Below are positions 37,424 through 46,395 of a stretch of DNA of 64,000 bases, piece by piece. Every line of letters starts with the position of its first letter. Within the stretch, counting starts at the first letter, position 1. The notes under the pieces are model-generated. The model saw only the letters and a program-made list of their open reading frames with translations. It ran no database searches and was not told the origin of the DNA. Origin of the DNA: Chromatocurvus sp046260765 (GTDB taxonomy: Bacteria; Pseudomonadota; Gammaproteobacteria; Pseudomonadales; Halieaceae). The position numbers and the translations under genes are program-made. The stretch is from the NCBI GenBank assembly GCA_046260765.1, contig JBHEOO010000008.1, forward strand, positions 1-64,000. The letters are read 5' to 3'.

Positions 37424-38691
37424 CCCATCGCGAGGACAACAGCGACGTGTTCACGCGTCGCGACGGCGAGCTGTATGTAGAAGCTCTGGCACTATCGGCA
37501 ATTGCCGATCGTGTGGGAACGCCCTGCTATGTCTATTCGCGCGCCGCGCTTGAAAGCGCACTCGATGCGTATCTGAAAGCACTCCAGGGCGTCCCTCACC
37601 TCGTCTGTTTTGCGGTGAAGGCGAACTCGAATATCGCGGTCCTCGATGTTCTCGCACGCCGCGGCGCCGGCTTCGATATTGTTTCTGTGGGCGAACTCGA
37701 GCGGGTTATTGCCGCCGGCGGCGACCCGGGTAAAGTGGTGTTTTCCGGCGTAGGCAAGCAGGCCCACGAAATGCGCCGCGCTCTGCGGGCGGGCATTCGC
37801 TGCTTCAACGTGGAATCCTCCGCGGAGCTGGAGCTTCTGGACAGCATCGCGGGTGACATGGGGCTGCGTGCGCCCGTCTCCATTCGCGTCAATCCTGACG
37901 TGGATGCTCAGACCCACCCCTACATATCGACCGGCCTGAAGGAAAACAAGTTCGGCGTTGACAGCGATGAAGCCCTGGGTGTCTTCGCGCGGGCAGCGGC
38001 GCTGCCACACATCGATGTCGTTGGCATGGACTGCCATATCGGCTCGCAGCTGACACAAATCGCGCCCTTCATTGACGCTGCCCGGCGCATGCTGGCTCTG
38101 GTGGACAGGCTTGAAGAAAACGGCATCCAATTGCGCCACCTGGACCTCGGTGGCGGCCTCGGCGTTCGTTATCACGATGAGTCTCCACCACAAATTCATG
38201 ACTATATCGCGGCCCTGCGGGAATGCATTGGAACCCGCGAGCTCGAGCTGATTCTCGAGCCGGGTCGCTCGATCGCCGCGAATGCAGGCGTTCTTCTGAC
38301 CGAAGTGCAGTATCTCAAGCGTACGCCTGCACATAACTTCGCCCTCGTCGATGCGGGGATGAACGACCTGATTCGTCCGGCCCTGTACAGCGCATGGCAG
38401 GACATCCAGCCTGTCCGGGAAAATCGTGGTGGTACCACGGCGATCTGGGACGTGGTTGGCCCCGTCTGTGAGACCGCGGACTTTCTCGGCCGCGACCGCG
38501 AACTCACCCTGTCCCCGAAAGACCGGCTTGCGGTCATGGGTGCGGGTGCCTACGGGTTTGTCATGAGCTCCAACTACAACTCGCGTGGCCGGGCAGCCGA
38601 AGTGATGGTCGACGGCGAACAGCTGCATCTCGTCCGCGAACGCGAAACACTCGCCGACCTGATGCGCGGCGAAAGCCGCCTGCCGGACTGA
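37420..38691 (+). CDS. lysA: diaminopimelate decarboxylase
   Basis: A 423-residue PLP enzyme that makes lysine from meso-diaminopimelate. The PLP lysine is K68 in CFAVKANSN. HLDLGGGLGVRY binds the cofactor phosphate, and GPVCETADF supplies the partner-subunit Cys. The GTG start at 37420 overlaps the lptM stop codon (GTGA), so translation is probably coupled. It is followed by dapF, which makes its substrate. Confidence 0.97.
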   Translation: MTHREDNSDVFTRRDGELYVEALALSAIADRVGTPCYVYSRAALESALDAYLKALQGVPHLVCFAVKANSNIAVLDVLARRGAGFDIVSVGELERVIAAGGDPGKVVFSGVGKQAHEMRRALRAGIRCFNVESSAELELLDSIAGDMGLRAPVSIRVNPDVDAQTHPYISTGLKENKFGVDSDEALGVFARAAALPHIDVVGMDCHIGSQLTQIAPFIDAARRMLALVDRLEENGIQLRHLDLGGGLGVRYHDESPPQIHDYIAALRECIGTRELELILEPGRSIAANAGVLLTEVQYLKRTPAHNFALVDAGMNDLIRPALYSAWQDIQPVRENRGGTTAIWDVVGPVCETADFLGRDRELTLSPKDRLAVMGAGAYGFVMSSNYNSRGRAAEVMVDGEQLHLVRERETLADLMRGESRLPD

Positions 38692-38698
38692 CGTGGGA

Positions 38699-39529
38699 AT
38701 GTTGCTGAAATTCACCAAGATGCACGGTATCGGCAATGACTTCGTCGTCATTGACGGGGTCACCCAACGACTTCAGTTGAAGCCTCGCGACCTCCAGCGT
38801 ATCGCTGACCGGCGTCTCGGTGTAGGCTGCGACCAGATATTGCTGGTTGAGCCGCCTGCGCGTCCGGATGTCGATTTTTTTTATCGCATCTACAACCCGG
38901 ATGGCAGTGAGGCCGAGCAGTGCGGCAATGGCGCCCGCTGTTTCGCCCGCTTCGTGCACCAGCGCCGACTTATCCGGAAATCCGTCATCCGCGTGGAGAC
39001 GCTGTCGGGTATCAGCGAACTGCGGATAATAGACCGGCATCAGGTCACGGTAGACCTGGGACAGCCAGAACTGGACCCCGGCAGCATCCCGTTCAAGCGC
39101 CCTCGGCGCGAACAGGAATACACCCTCGATGTAAACGGCGAAAGTCTGTCGATAGGCGCGGTTTCCATGGGCAATCCCCATGCAGTGCTTCGCGTCACAG
39201 ACACCAGCAGCTGCCGGATTGACGAACTCGGGCCAATGATAGAGCCGCACGCCGACTTCCCGCGCCGCTGTAATGTCGGCTTCATGCAGGTAGTCGACCG
39301 CAGCGAGATCCGCCTTCGCGTGTATGAGCGCGGCGCAGGCGAAACACTGGCCTGCGGTTCTGGCGCCTGTGCCGCGGTCGTCTACGGCAGGCTTCGCGGA
39401 TGGCTGGATGAGCAGGTGACAGTCAACCTGCCCGGGGGTAAGCTCCTCATCGCGTGGCCGGGTGAAGGCCACACAGTGCGCATGACCGGCCCTGCGACAA
39501 CGGTTTTCGAGGGCAGCATCCGGCTGTAA
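38699..39529 (+). CDS. dapF: diaminopimelate epimerase
   Basis: A 276-residue enzyme that converts LL- to meso-diaminopimelate. The two catalytic cysteines are C75 (EQCGNGARC) and C219 (LACGSGACA). The family start is MLLKFTKMHGIGNDF, so I use ATG 38699; a GTG at 38693 is also in frame. It lies 7 nt after lysA and is part of the lptM-lysA-dapF-DUF484-xerC-yigB operon. Confidence 0.96.
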   Translation: MLLKFTKMHGIGNDFVVIDGVTQRLQLKPRDLQRIADRRLGVGCDQILLVEPPARPDVDFFYRIYNPDGSEAEQCGNGARCFARFVHQRRLIRKSVIRVETLSGISELRIIDRHQVTVDLGQPELDPGSIPFKRPRREQEYTLDVNGESLSIGAVSMGNPHAVLRVTDTSSCRIDELGPMIEPHADFPRRCNVGFMQVVDRSEIRLRVYERGAGETLACGSGACAAVVYGRLRGWLDEQVTVNLPGGKLLIAWPGEGHTVRMTGPATTVFEGSIRL

Positions 39530-39559
39530 CAATCACGAGCTGATACAGGAAGCGAAGGC

Positions 39560-40300
39560 ATGGCGGCAGAGCAACCGACACCGATAAGCGGCAGCGAGCT
39601 GGTTGACGCTCAGGTACGGGATTTTCTCGAGCAACATCTTGATTTTTTCCAGCGCAACCCTGACATGCTGCGTAAATTGCACATTCCCCACGCCAGCGGT
39701 GATGCGGTGTCACTGGTGGAGCGGCAGGTAAGCGTGCTGCGCGAACGCAATGTCGATCTTCGCCATCGTCTGCGCGATCTTACCGATGCCGCCCGAGACA
39801 ACGAGCAGCTGTACATGAACACACGCAAGCTGGTGCTCGAACTGCTTGAGGTGGACTCGCTGCAGGCGCTGTTTGATGCGTTCGCGCACGCCATGCGCAA
39901 GGACTTCAGGACGGATCAGGCAGCCATTATCGTTTTCGACAACGAAGCCGTTTTTGACGCCCAGGCCGAAGCGCCGGTCGAAGCCCCTGTCAAGGCGAGA
40001 GCGAGCTGCAGGCTTGCCCCCCGGGAAAAGGTCCTCGCTCATCTGGGTCCGCTGTTGAAGGGTGGCAAGCCGGCGTGCGGGGCTCTGCGGGATGAGGAAT
40101 TCAATTATCTCTTCCCTGACGCACGCGGCAGCGGCTCCGCCGCCGTGGTCGCTATACGGCATGGCGACAGCGAACTCGGCCTGCTCGCCGTGGGCAGCGC
40201 CGACGCGAAACGTTACCACCCACAAATGGGTACGATTTTTCTGGAGCATATCGCTGCGGTAATGGCGAGACTGATGCCGCGAGTGACTGCCGCGCGCTGA
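39560..40300 (+). CDS. DUF484-family (GAF-like) protein
   Basis: A 246-residue protein. It begins with the DUF484 helix LEQHLDFFQRNPDML, continues with a coiled coil (VERQVSVLRERNVDLRHRL) and ends with a GAF-like domain (LGLLAVGSADAKRYHPQMGTIFLEHIA). It lies between dapF and xerC, the same place as E. coli yigA. The ligand and function are unknown. AGGAAG precedes the ATG; xerC begins 1 nt after its stop codon. Confidence 0.88.
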   Translation: MAAEQPTPISGSELVDAQVRDFLEQHLDFFQRNPDMLRKLHIPHASGDAVSLVERQVSVLRERNVDLRHRLRDLTDAARDNEQLYMNTRKLVLELLEVDSLQALFDAFAHAMRKDFRTDQAAIIVFDNEAVFDAQAEAPVEAPVKARASCRLAPREKVLAHLGPLLKGGKPACGALRDEEFNYLFPDARGSGSAAVVAIRHGDSELGLLAVGSADAKRYHPQMGTIFLEHIAAVMARLMPRVTAAR

Positions 40301-40301
40301 C

Positions 40302-41264
40302 ATGGCGATAACCGACGAAACGGTCGCCAACGCCCTGCCTGGCGAAACCACCTTCGCCGCATCCGCCGCGGCATTCCTGAATTATTGCCGGGACGTACGA
40401 CAACTGTCCCCGCATACGCTGAGCAACTACCGGCGCGACCTGGACAGTTTCGAGAGCGCGCTATCGAGGCAGCAGATCTACCGCGCCGAGCAGGTACAGG
40501 AGGCGCACGTCCGTCACTGGGTGAGCGGCCTGCATCGCCGGGGATTGTCGGGCAGCAGCATTCAGCGCGGACTGTCCGCGGCGCGCTCGCTGTTCAATTA
40601 TCTGGGACGGGTTGCCGGCTATCCCCGCAATCCGGCAGCCGGTGTGCAGGCACCGCGGCAGCCCCGCCGACTGCCAAAAACACTGGATCCGGACCAGCTG
40701 CAGCAGTACCTGACCTTCGCCAACGAAAACCCGGCGGCGCGACGTGATCGGGCGATGGCAGAACTCTTTTACTCATCCGGACTGCGCCTCGCAGAACTCG
40801 TCAGCCTGAATCTCGACGATATCGACCGCAACGAGCACCTCCTCCAGGTGACCGGCAAGGGACGCAAGACGCGCAATGTGCCGGTGGGCAGGGTTGCCGT
40901 CGCAGCGATCGACAGCTGGCTCGAAGTCAGGCCATCGCTGACCTCGGATTCCGATGCGGCACGCGCACTCTTCGTCAGCTCCCGGGGCCGACGCATCAGT
41001 CTGCGCAATACACAGGCGCGACTGCGGCTGCAGGGCCGCAGGTCAGGCATGCGACAGGATGTCCATCCGCACATGCTGCGGCATTCTTTTGCCAGCCATA
41101 TGCTGGAATCCAGCGGTGATCTTCGTGCCGTGCAGGAGTTGCTGGGGCACGCCAACATAGGCACGACACAGATATACACCCATCTCGATTTTCAGCACCT
41201 GTCGAAAATTTATGATGCCGCACATCCGAGGGCGCGCAGACAAAAGGATCCGAAGACCTCTTGA
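40302..41264 (+). CDS. xerC: tyrosine recombinase XerC
   Basis: A 320-residue site-specific recombinase. Catalytic residues are visible: R162, K186, H257, R260, H283 and nucleophile Y292 (QIYTHLDF). The N-terminal SAM-like DNA-binding domain spans about 20-110. With XerD it resolves chromosome dimers at dif. It ends in a 4-nt overlap with the HAD gene (TTGA). XerD and dif are not in the window. Confidence 0.95.
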   Translation: MAITDETVANALPGETTFAASAAAFLNYCRDVRQLSPHTLSNYRRDLDSFESALSRQQIYRAEQVQEAHVRHWVSGLHRRGLSGSSIQRGLSAARSLFNYLGRVAGYPRNPAAGVQAPRQPRRLPKTLDPDQLQQYLTFANENPAARRDRAMAELFYSSGLRLAELVSLNLDDIDRNEHLLQVTGKGRKTRNVPVGRVAVAAIDSWLEVRPSLTSDSDAARALFVSSRGRRISLRNTQARLRLQGRRSGMRQDVHPHMLRHSFASHMLESSGDLRAVQELLGHANIGTTQIYTHLDFQHLSKIYDAAHPRARRQKDPKTS

Positions 41265-41965
41265 GCATCCGCGTCGTTACCTTCGATCTCGACAATACCC
41301 TGTGGGATGTGACGCCGGCGCTCATGCGCGCTGAAGAGACCCAGCGTGCGTGGATGCTGGAGCACCGTCCCGGCACAATGGAGAACATCGACCACGGTGC
41401 ACTTCTGGCGGTGCGCAAAGCCGTTGCGCAGCAACATCCCGAGCTTCTGCACCATGTCAGTCGCATGCGCCAGACCGTGCTGTATGAGCTGCAGCGGCAG
41501 GCCGGCTACGACCACTCATCTGCAGAAGCCGGGGCAGAAGCGGCCTTTGCCGTATTCCTGCAGGAACGACATGCCGTTGAACTTTACGAGGAGGCCCTGG
41601 CGGTTATTCAGTTGCTGCACCGGGATTATCGTCTCGGCGCGCTGACCAACGGAAACGCCGACATCTACAAGACCGATGCCGGCGACTATTTCGATTTTGC
41701 TTTCCTTGCCGAGGATATCGGCGCCAGCAAACCTGCCCCGGACATGTTTCAGGCGGCGATAGCAAGATCTGGAGTACCAGCCCGAGAAATTGCGCATGTC
41801 GGCGATAGCCTCGCGCACGATGTGATGGGAGCTCGCGATGCGGGACTGCAAACGGTCTGGTTCAACCCCAACGCTGAAGAATCTGCAGGGGCGGTAAAGC
41901 CAGACGCAGAGATCAGGTGCCTGACAGAGCTGCCGCAGGCGTTAAAAAAGCTTTCCCGCAGATAA
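41261..41965 (+). CDS. yigB: HAD-superfamily hydrolase (YigB-like)
   Basis: A 234-residue HAD phosphatase. Motif I is FDLDNTLWD with D9 and D11, motif II is LTNGN, and motifs III/IV are SKPAPDMF and HVGDSLAHDVMGA. E. coli YigB dephosphorylates 5-amino-6-(5-phosphoribitylamino)uracil in riboflavin synthesis, and sits in the same dapF-xerC context. The TTG start at 41261 overlaps the xerC stop. Flavin supply would also serve the BLUF protein, but that link is only notional. Confidence 0.88.
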   Translation: MSIRVVTFDLDNTLWDVTPALMRAEETQRAWMLEHRPGTMENIDHGALLAVRKAVAQQHPELLHHVSRMRQTVLYELQRQAGYDHSSAEAGAEAAFAVFLQERHAVELYEEALAVIQLLHRDYRLGALTNGNADIYKTDAGDYFDFAFLAEDIGASKPAPDMFQAAIARSGVPAREIAHVGDSLAHDVMGARDAGLQTVWFNPNAEESAGAVKPDAEIRCLTELPQALKKLSRR

Positions 41966-42009
41966 GGATGACTGCCGCAGGTTTGTCTACTACCTGACCA
42001 GGTCGCGCG

Positions 42010-42348
42010 TCAGACCGCCTCCTCACCAGACTCGCCGGTACGGATGCGAATAACCTGCTCCATATCCGTAACAAAAATCTTGCCATCGCCTATCTTCCCC
42101 GTGTTCGCCGACTGGATTATCGCTTCGATGATAGCGTCGAGCTGGCTCTCCGCAACAGCGATCTCCAGCTTCAGCTTGGGCAGGAAATCGACCACATACT
42201 CCGCACCGCGATAGAGCTCGGTATGGCCGCGCTGGCGCCCGAAACCCTTCACCTCAGTGACCGTGATGCCTTGAACACCAATGTCAGACAGTGCGGCGCG
42301 CACATCGTCCATCTTGAACGGCTTGATGATCGCGGTAACTAGCTTCAT
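42010..42348 (-). CDS. glnK: nitrogen regulatory protein P-II (GlnK/GlnB)
   Basis: A 112-residue PII protein with the T-loop uridylylation tyrosine Y51 (YRGAEYVVDF) and the C-loop TGKIGDGKIFV. PII proteins sense 2-oxoglutarate and ATP/ADP and control AmtB, glutamine synthetase adenylylation and NtrB. AGGAG is 10 nt from ATG 42348 and 4 nt from an in-frame ATG at 42354. By my alignment 88 of 112 residues match the PII gene on the other side of amtB. A terminator separates it from amtB. Confidence 0.95.
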   Translation of the reverse strand: MKLVTAIIKPFKMDDVRAALSDIGVQGITVTEVKGFGRQRGHTELYRGAEYVVDFLPKLKLEIAVAESQLDAIIEAIIQSANTGKIGDGKIFVTDMEQVIRIRTGESGEEAV

Positions 42349-42424
42349 GTTCATGGAACTCCTGTTGGTGAAGCGTCGATGATAGGGAGTGCAGGGCGGG
42401 TGTGGCAAGCTTCAGGCGCCGAGA

Positions 42425-42450
42425 CAAAAAAAAGGGGCCCGAAGGCCCCT
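42425..42450 (-). terminator. rho-independent terminator after amtB
   Basis: On the minus strand AGGGGCC-TTCG-GGCCCCT with a UUCG-type tetraloop is followed by nine T residues. It ends the glnK-amtB transcript and leaves the second PII gene to its own promoter or to read-through. Confidence 0.9.
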
Positions 42451-42480
42451 AAAAACGCATTTTCCAATGCGCCCGCAAGC

Positions 42481-43752
42481 TTATTTCGCCGCCACAAATT
42501 CTGGATAGGCCTCCAGTCCGCACTCCGATATGTCGACACCTTCGTATTCTTCCTCCTCGCTGACGCGAATGCCTAGCACCGCCCTCAGGACGCCCCACAC
42601 CACAAGGCTGGCGACAAACACCCAGGTAAAGATGACCGCCGCGCCGGTGAGCTGTCCAAGGAACGTTGCCTCTGCATCAGACAGAAGCACCGCAAAAATA
42701 CCCCAGAGTCCCACGACGCCATGCACGGAAATAGCGCCGACGGGGTCGTCTATGCGGACCTTGTCGAGCGAGATAATGCTGACTACCACGATAATTCCGC
42801 CGATTGAGCCAATGATTGTCGCCAGAAAGGGTGAAGGATCTGCCGGCTCTGCGGTGATGGCGACCAGCCCAGCCAGTGCCCCGTTCAGCGCCATGGTCAG
42901 ATCAGCCTTGCCAAACACCATGCGCGCAACAATCAGTGCAGAGATGAGACCGCCCGCCGCGGCGGCATTGGTATTGAGGAAGACGTTCGCGACTTCATTG
43001 GCAACGCTGATACCGCCGAGCTTCAGGGTCGAACCGCCGTTGAAGCCGAACCATCCCATCCAGAGAATGAAGGTGCCAAGCGTTGCCAGCGGCATATTGG
43101 CGCCGGGTATGGCCCGGATGGAACCATCAGCACCATATTTGCCCTTCCTCGGCCCCAGCAGAAGGACACCCGCCAGCGCAGCGGCCGCTCCCGCCATATG
43201 GACAATACCGGAGCCGGCATAGTCACTGTAGTTCAACGACCCTATCAGTGGGACGTCTTTCTCGCCCCAGGTCCAGCCACCTTCGACAGGGTAGATAAAC
43301 CCGGTCATGACTACCGCGAACGCCAGAAACGCCCAGAGCTTCATGCGTTCGGCTACAGCGCCGGACACGATCGACATGGCGGTGGCGACGAAAACCACCT
43401 GAAAGAAAAAGTCTGAAGCGCGGGAGTAGACCGAATCACCATCGAAACCGGCCTCCGCAGAATCCACCAGGACCTGCGCCACGGCCGCGTCATCCATGGC
43501 GCCAACCGTGGTTACGCCGGAGAGAAAAAAGCCGCCGTCATACATGAAGTGGTAACCGCAGATGAGATACATAGTGGATGCCACCGAGAACAGTGCGACG
43601 TTCTTGGTCAGAATCTCAGTGGTGTTCTTGGCCCGGACAAGCCCCGCCTCCAACATTGCAAAGCCTGCGGCCATCCACATGACCAACGCCCCGCAGATCA
43701 GAAAGTAGAATGTGTCGAGGGCGTACTGCAGTTCAAGAATCTGGTTTTCCAT
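42481..43752 (-). CDS. amtB: ammonium transporter AmtB
   Basis: A 423-residue membrane protein with 11 transmembrane helices. ALVMWMAAGFAMLEAGLVRAKN is the N-terminal Amt block, DYAGSGIVHMAGA the family signature with the first pore His, and ISVHGVVGLWG the second pore His. ATG 43752 gives a start without a long leader. It imports ammonium and is blocked by deuridylylated GlnK. It follows a PII gene by 49 nt and is ended by a strong terminator. Confidence 0.96.
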   Translation of the reverse strand: MENQILELQYALDTFYFLICGALVMWMAAGFAMLEAGLVRAKNTTEILTKNVALFSVASTMYLICGYHFMYDGGFFLSGVTTVGAMDDAAVAQVLVDSAEAGFDGDSVYSRASDFFFQVVFVATAMSIVSGAVAERMKLWAFLAFAVVMTGFIYPVEGGWTWGEKDVPLIGSLNYSDYAGSGIVHMAGAAAALAGVLLLGPRKGKYGADGSIRAIPGANMPLATLGTFILWMGWFGFNGGSTLKLGGISVANEVANVFLNTNAAAAGGLISALIVARMVFGKADLTMALNGALAGLVAITAEPADPSPFLATIIGSIGGIIVVVSIISLDKVRIDDPVGAISVHGVVGLWGIFAVLLSDAEATFLGQLTGAAVIFTWVFVASLVVWGVLRAVLGIRVSEEEEYEGVDISECGLEAYPEFVAAK

Positions 43753-43801
43753 AGAAATCAATCTCGCGTCGAAGTCACGGTTATCGCCTGGCACACGCCA
43801 G

Positions 43802-44140
43802 TCAGATCGCTTCCTCGCCGGTTTCACCGGTGCGGATTCTGATGACCTGATCCAGCGCGGCAACGAACACCTTGCCATCACCGATCTTGCCGGTGTTCGC
43901 AGCCTTGGTGATTGCCTCGAGCGTCTGGTCAACCACAGCCTCTGCCACTGCCACTTCTATTTTCACCTTGGGTAAAAAATCGACGACGTACTCCGCCCCC
44001 CGATACAGCTCCGTGTGCCCCTTCTGACGACCAAAACCCTTTACCTCGGTCACCGTGATCCCCTGCACGCCAATGTCTGACAGCGCCTCCCGAACGTCAT
44101 CCAGCTTGAATGGCTTGATCACAGCCGTAATCAGTTTCAT
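43802..44140 (-). CDS. glnK: nitrogen regulatory protein P-II, amtB-linked copy
   Basis: A 112-residue PII protein that begins MKLITAVIKPFKLDDVREAL. The T-loop Y51 and the TGKIGDGKVFV loop are conserved. GGGAGAG precedes the ATG. As first gene of a glnK-amtB operon it is the canonical GlnK, which docks on AmtB when nitrogen is plentiful. A sigma-54-like promoter lies about 60 nt upstream. The differences from the other copy cluster in residues 59-82. Confidence 0.95.
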   Translation of the reverse strand: MKLITAVIKPFKLDDVREALSDIGVQGITVTEVKGFGRQKGHTELYRGAEYVVDFLPKVKIEVAVAEAVVDQTLEAITKAANTGKIGDGKVFVAALDQVIRIRTGETGEEAI

Positions 44141-44197
44141 GCAACTCTCCCGGATTTCATGACGGAGGCAGACCCCGCCAGCGTTGTTCATATCTCG

Positions 44198-44213
44198 TGC
44201 AATTCTGGTGCAA
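44198..44213 (-). promoter_or_regulatory. putative sigma-54 promoter of glnK-amtB
   Basis: On the minus strand TTGCAC-N5-TTGCA matches the -24/-12 consensus TGGCAC-N5-TTGCA with one mismatch (second G of the -24 box). The transcript would start near 44187, about 47 nt before the glnK ATG. Sigma-54 and NtrC control of glnK-amtB is well established in proteobacteria. Confidence 0.5.
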
Positions 44214-44491
44214 TCACCAAGTTGCGCAGGACTGTGGGGCCGCGCTGCTGCTTGCGTGACTGCCTTACTCTTGATCGCATCCCAAGCAGACCCCGTGCCA
44301 TATTTTTTTTATGTTTTAATATCAGATAGATAACGACTCGCAACGTGATCTTAGTAGCAATAGACGGCCATGCTACCGGCCTCCTTGGCACCACTTTAGT
44401 GCATTGCACCAAAAAAAGGCATTCGCCTGCGCTGTGCGTCAACCCGCACGATCCACTACACTCTGTTAAGGAATTTGACGGATATCATGGC
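44214..44491. other. intergenic region between glnK and ubiK, no gene seen
   Basis: These 278 nt separate the divergent glnK and ubiK genes. There is an AT-rich patch at 44301-44333 (eight T residues, then ATGTTTTAATATCAG), which could hold an NtrC/IHF site for glnK or a promoter for ubiK. I found no ORF with coding character on either strand and no clear -35/-10 pair for ubiK. Confidence 0.5.
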
Positions 44492-44758
44492 ATGGCACTC
44501 AAACCGCCTCCCTTTGGCGACGTAATACAACAGGTCAACCAGCTGGTTGGCGGTGACGGACTGCGCAGCGAAGTAGATCGCAACGCACGACTGCTGGTGC
44601 AATCTGCTCTGCAACGGCTCGACGTCGTGGCGAGGGATGAGTTTGATGCCCAGACAGAATTGCTGGCGAGGACACAGGAGCGGGTGCGGGCGCTCGAATC
44701 AGAACTCGCTGCACTGACTGCAGCCCTGGACACACTGGAGTCACAGCAAAGGCGTTAG
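44492..44758 (+). CDS. ubiK: ubiquinone biosynthesis accessory factor UbiK
   Basis: An 88-residue coiled-coil protein of the BMFP/YqiC family. The hallmark stretch RLDVVARDEFDAQTELLART is present, followed by a C-terminal coiled coil (LESELAALTAALDTLE). UbiK helps assemble the aerobic ubiquinone synthesis complex with UbiJ. It sits before comM, as in pseudomonads. ATG 44492 is chosen because upstream residues are not conserved; the Shine-Dalgarno is weak. Confidence 0.88.
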   Translation: MALKPPPFGDVIQQVNQLVGGDGLRSEVDRNARLLVQSALQRLDVVARDEFDAQTELLARTQERVRALESELAALTAALDTLESQQRR

Positions 44759-44826
44759 TGGCAGGGATAAAGTGATGCACCGCGCACGGGCTGTACCGCG
44801 GGGCCAGAAACGCTCAGGGACGAGCA

Positions 44827-46311
44827 ATGCAATACGCTTTGATTTACAGCCGCGGCAGCGACGGACTGAACGCACCTCTCGTGCGCGTAGAAACGCACCT
44901 GTCAGGGGGCCTGCCCGCCTTCCACATCGTCGGTATGCCCGAGACTGCCGTCAGAGAGAGTCGCGATCGCGTGCGCAGCGCAATGCTCAATTCCTGCTTC
45001 AGCTTTCCCGACCGTCGCATCACCGTCAATCTTGCACCTGCAGACCTGCCCAAGGGTGGCGGTCGTTTCGACCTCCCGATTGCGCTGGGCATTCTTGCGG
45101 CCTCCGCGCAGCTGCCGATGCAGGGACTTCAGGCCCTTGAGTTCATTGGTGAGCTTGCTCTTGATGGCAGCGTCCGCGCTGTACGCGGAGCGGTTCCGGT
45201 TGCTATTGCGAGTGCCCGGGCGGGCCGCACATTGATCGTTCCCGCCGCCTGCGCACCAGATGCGGCGCGGGTACCCGGGAGCCGGGTTGTGGGTGCCACA
45301 GACCTGCTGTCACTTTGCGCAGTGCTCAGGGGCAGGCGCGACATGATACCGGCAACCCCGAACGAAGAGAGCGCCGTTGATGCTGCGCCTGATCTGGCGG
45401 ATGTCGTCGGACAGGGCACGGCCAGACGAACGCTCGAAATTGCTGCAGCCGGCCGACACCACCTGTTGATGCGTGGACCACCGGGGACCGGCAAGACCAT
45501 GCTCGCGAGCAGGCTACCCGGGATTCTGCCACCCATGGATTCCTCCCAGCGAATCACGTCCCTGGCCATCCGCAGTCTGACCACGGAAAGCGCAATCACC
45601 GCAGGTCATCCCTTTCGTGCGCCGCACCACAGCGCCAGTCCTGCCGCACTGGTCGGTGGCGGCAATCTGCCGGCGCCGGGGGAAATATCCCTGGCGCATG
45701 GCGGTATCCTGTTTCTCGATGAACTGCCGGAATTTTCACGTAAGACATTGGACATGTTGCGCGAGCCACTGGAATCCGGCTACATCACCCTGTCCAGAGC
45801 TCGCCGCAAGACTACCTACCCTGCGAACTTTCAGCTTGTCGCCGCCATGAACCCCTGCCCCTGCGGCTACGAAGGCGATCCCGACCACAGCTGCCGCTGC
45901 ACACCCGACAAGGCTCTACGCTATCGACAGCGTCTGTCAGGCCCTCTGCTGGACCGTATCGACCTGCACGTGGACGTTCCTCGCACCGATGCCAGAGCGC
46001 TGCTGCTGGAGGCGGGCGCCGCCGAAACCTCCGAGGCGGTGCGAAAGCGCGTGACAAGGGCCCGGGAACGGCAGATCGCACGGCAGCGCAAATGCAATGC
46101 AGACATCGCCAGCGGCGAGTGGCGCGCAGCCTGTCACCTGGAGAGCGCGGCCGTGCGCAGGCTTGAAAATGCCATCACCACACTCAAGCTCTCTGCCCGG
46201 GCGGCCCACCGCCTGATCCGCGTCGCGCGCAGCATTGCAGACCTTGACGAAAGCGACGGCGTGAAACAACGTCACATCGATGAAGCCATCAGTTACCGGC
46301 TACAGCCCTGA
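44827..46311 (+). CDS. comM: ComM/YifB-family Mg-chelatase-like AAA+ helicase
   Basis: A 494-residue protein. The N-terminal domain (VRVETHLSGGLPAFHIVGMPE) is Lon-protease-like; the AAA+ domain has Walker A GPPGTGKT at 217-224, Walker B GILFLDELPEF and the family block AAMNPCPCGYEGDP. ComM drives branch migration during natural transformation. Databases often call it a magnesium-chelatase subunit, but it is not BchI and has no direct role in pigment synthesis. Confidence 0.93.
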   Translation: MQYALIYSRGSDGLNAPLVRVETHLSGGLPAFHIVGMPETAVRESRDRVRSAMLNSCFSFPDRRITVNLAPADLPKGGGRFDLPIALGILAASAQLPMQGLQALEFIGELALDGSVRAVRGAVPVAIASARAGRTLIVPAACAPDAARVPGSRVVGATDLLSLCAVLRGRRDMIPATPNEESAVDAAPDLADVVGQGTARRTLEIAAAGRHHLLMRGPPGTGKTMLASRLPGILPPMDSSQRITSLAIRSLTTESAITAGHPFRAPHHSASPAALVGGGNLPAPGEISLAHGGILFLDELPEFSRKTLDMLREPLESGYITLSRARRKTTYPANFQLVAAMNPCPCGYEGDPDHSCRCTPDKALRYRQRLSGPLLDRIDLHVDVPRTDARALLLEAGAAETSEAVRKRVTRARERQIARQRKCNADIASGEWRAACHLESAAVRRLENAITTLKLSARAAHRLIRVARSIADLDESDGVKQRHIDEAISYRLQP

Positions 46312-46395
46312 AACACCTACTGCGGTTTCACGATGTGCCTGTTCATGCGACGATGCGCGGCCGTCATTGATGCCATTTTGAGACCCGTCATCCGC

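Noticed and set aside
42354..42354. Start of the downstream PII gene at ATG 42354
   Set aside because: It would be only 4 nt from AGGAG and adds two residues not found in GlnK/GlnB; ATG 42348 matches the family.
44827..46311. Magnesium chelatase subunit ChlI/BchI for bacteriochlorophyll synthesis
   Set aside because: The length, the N-terminal Lon-like domain and the NPCPCG block are those of ComM/YifB, and it lies by ubiK and rep, not in the bch cluster.
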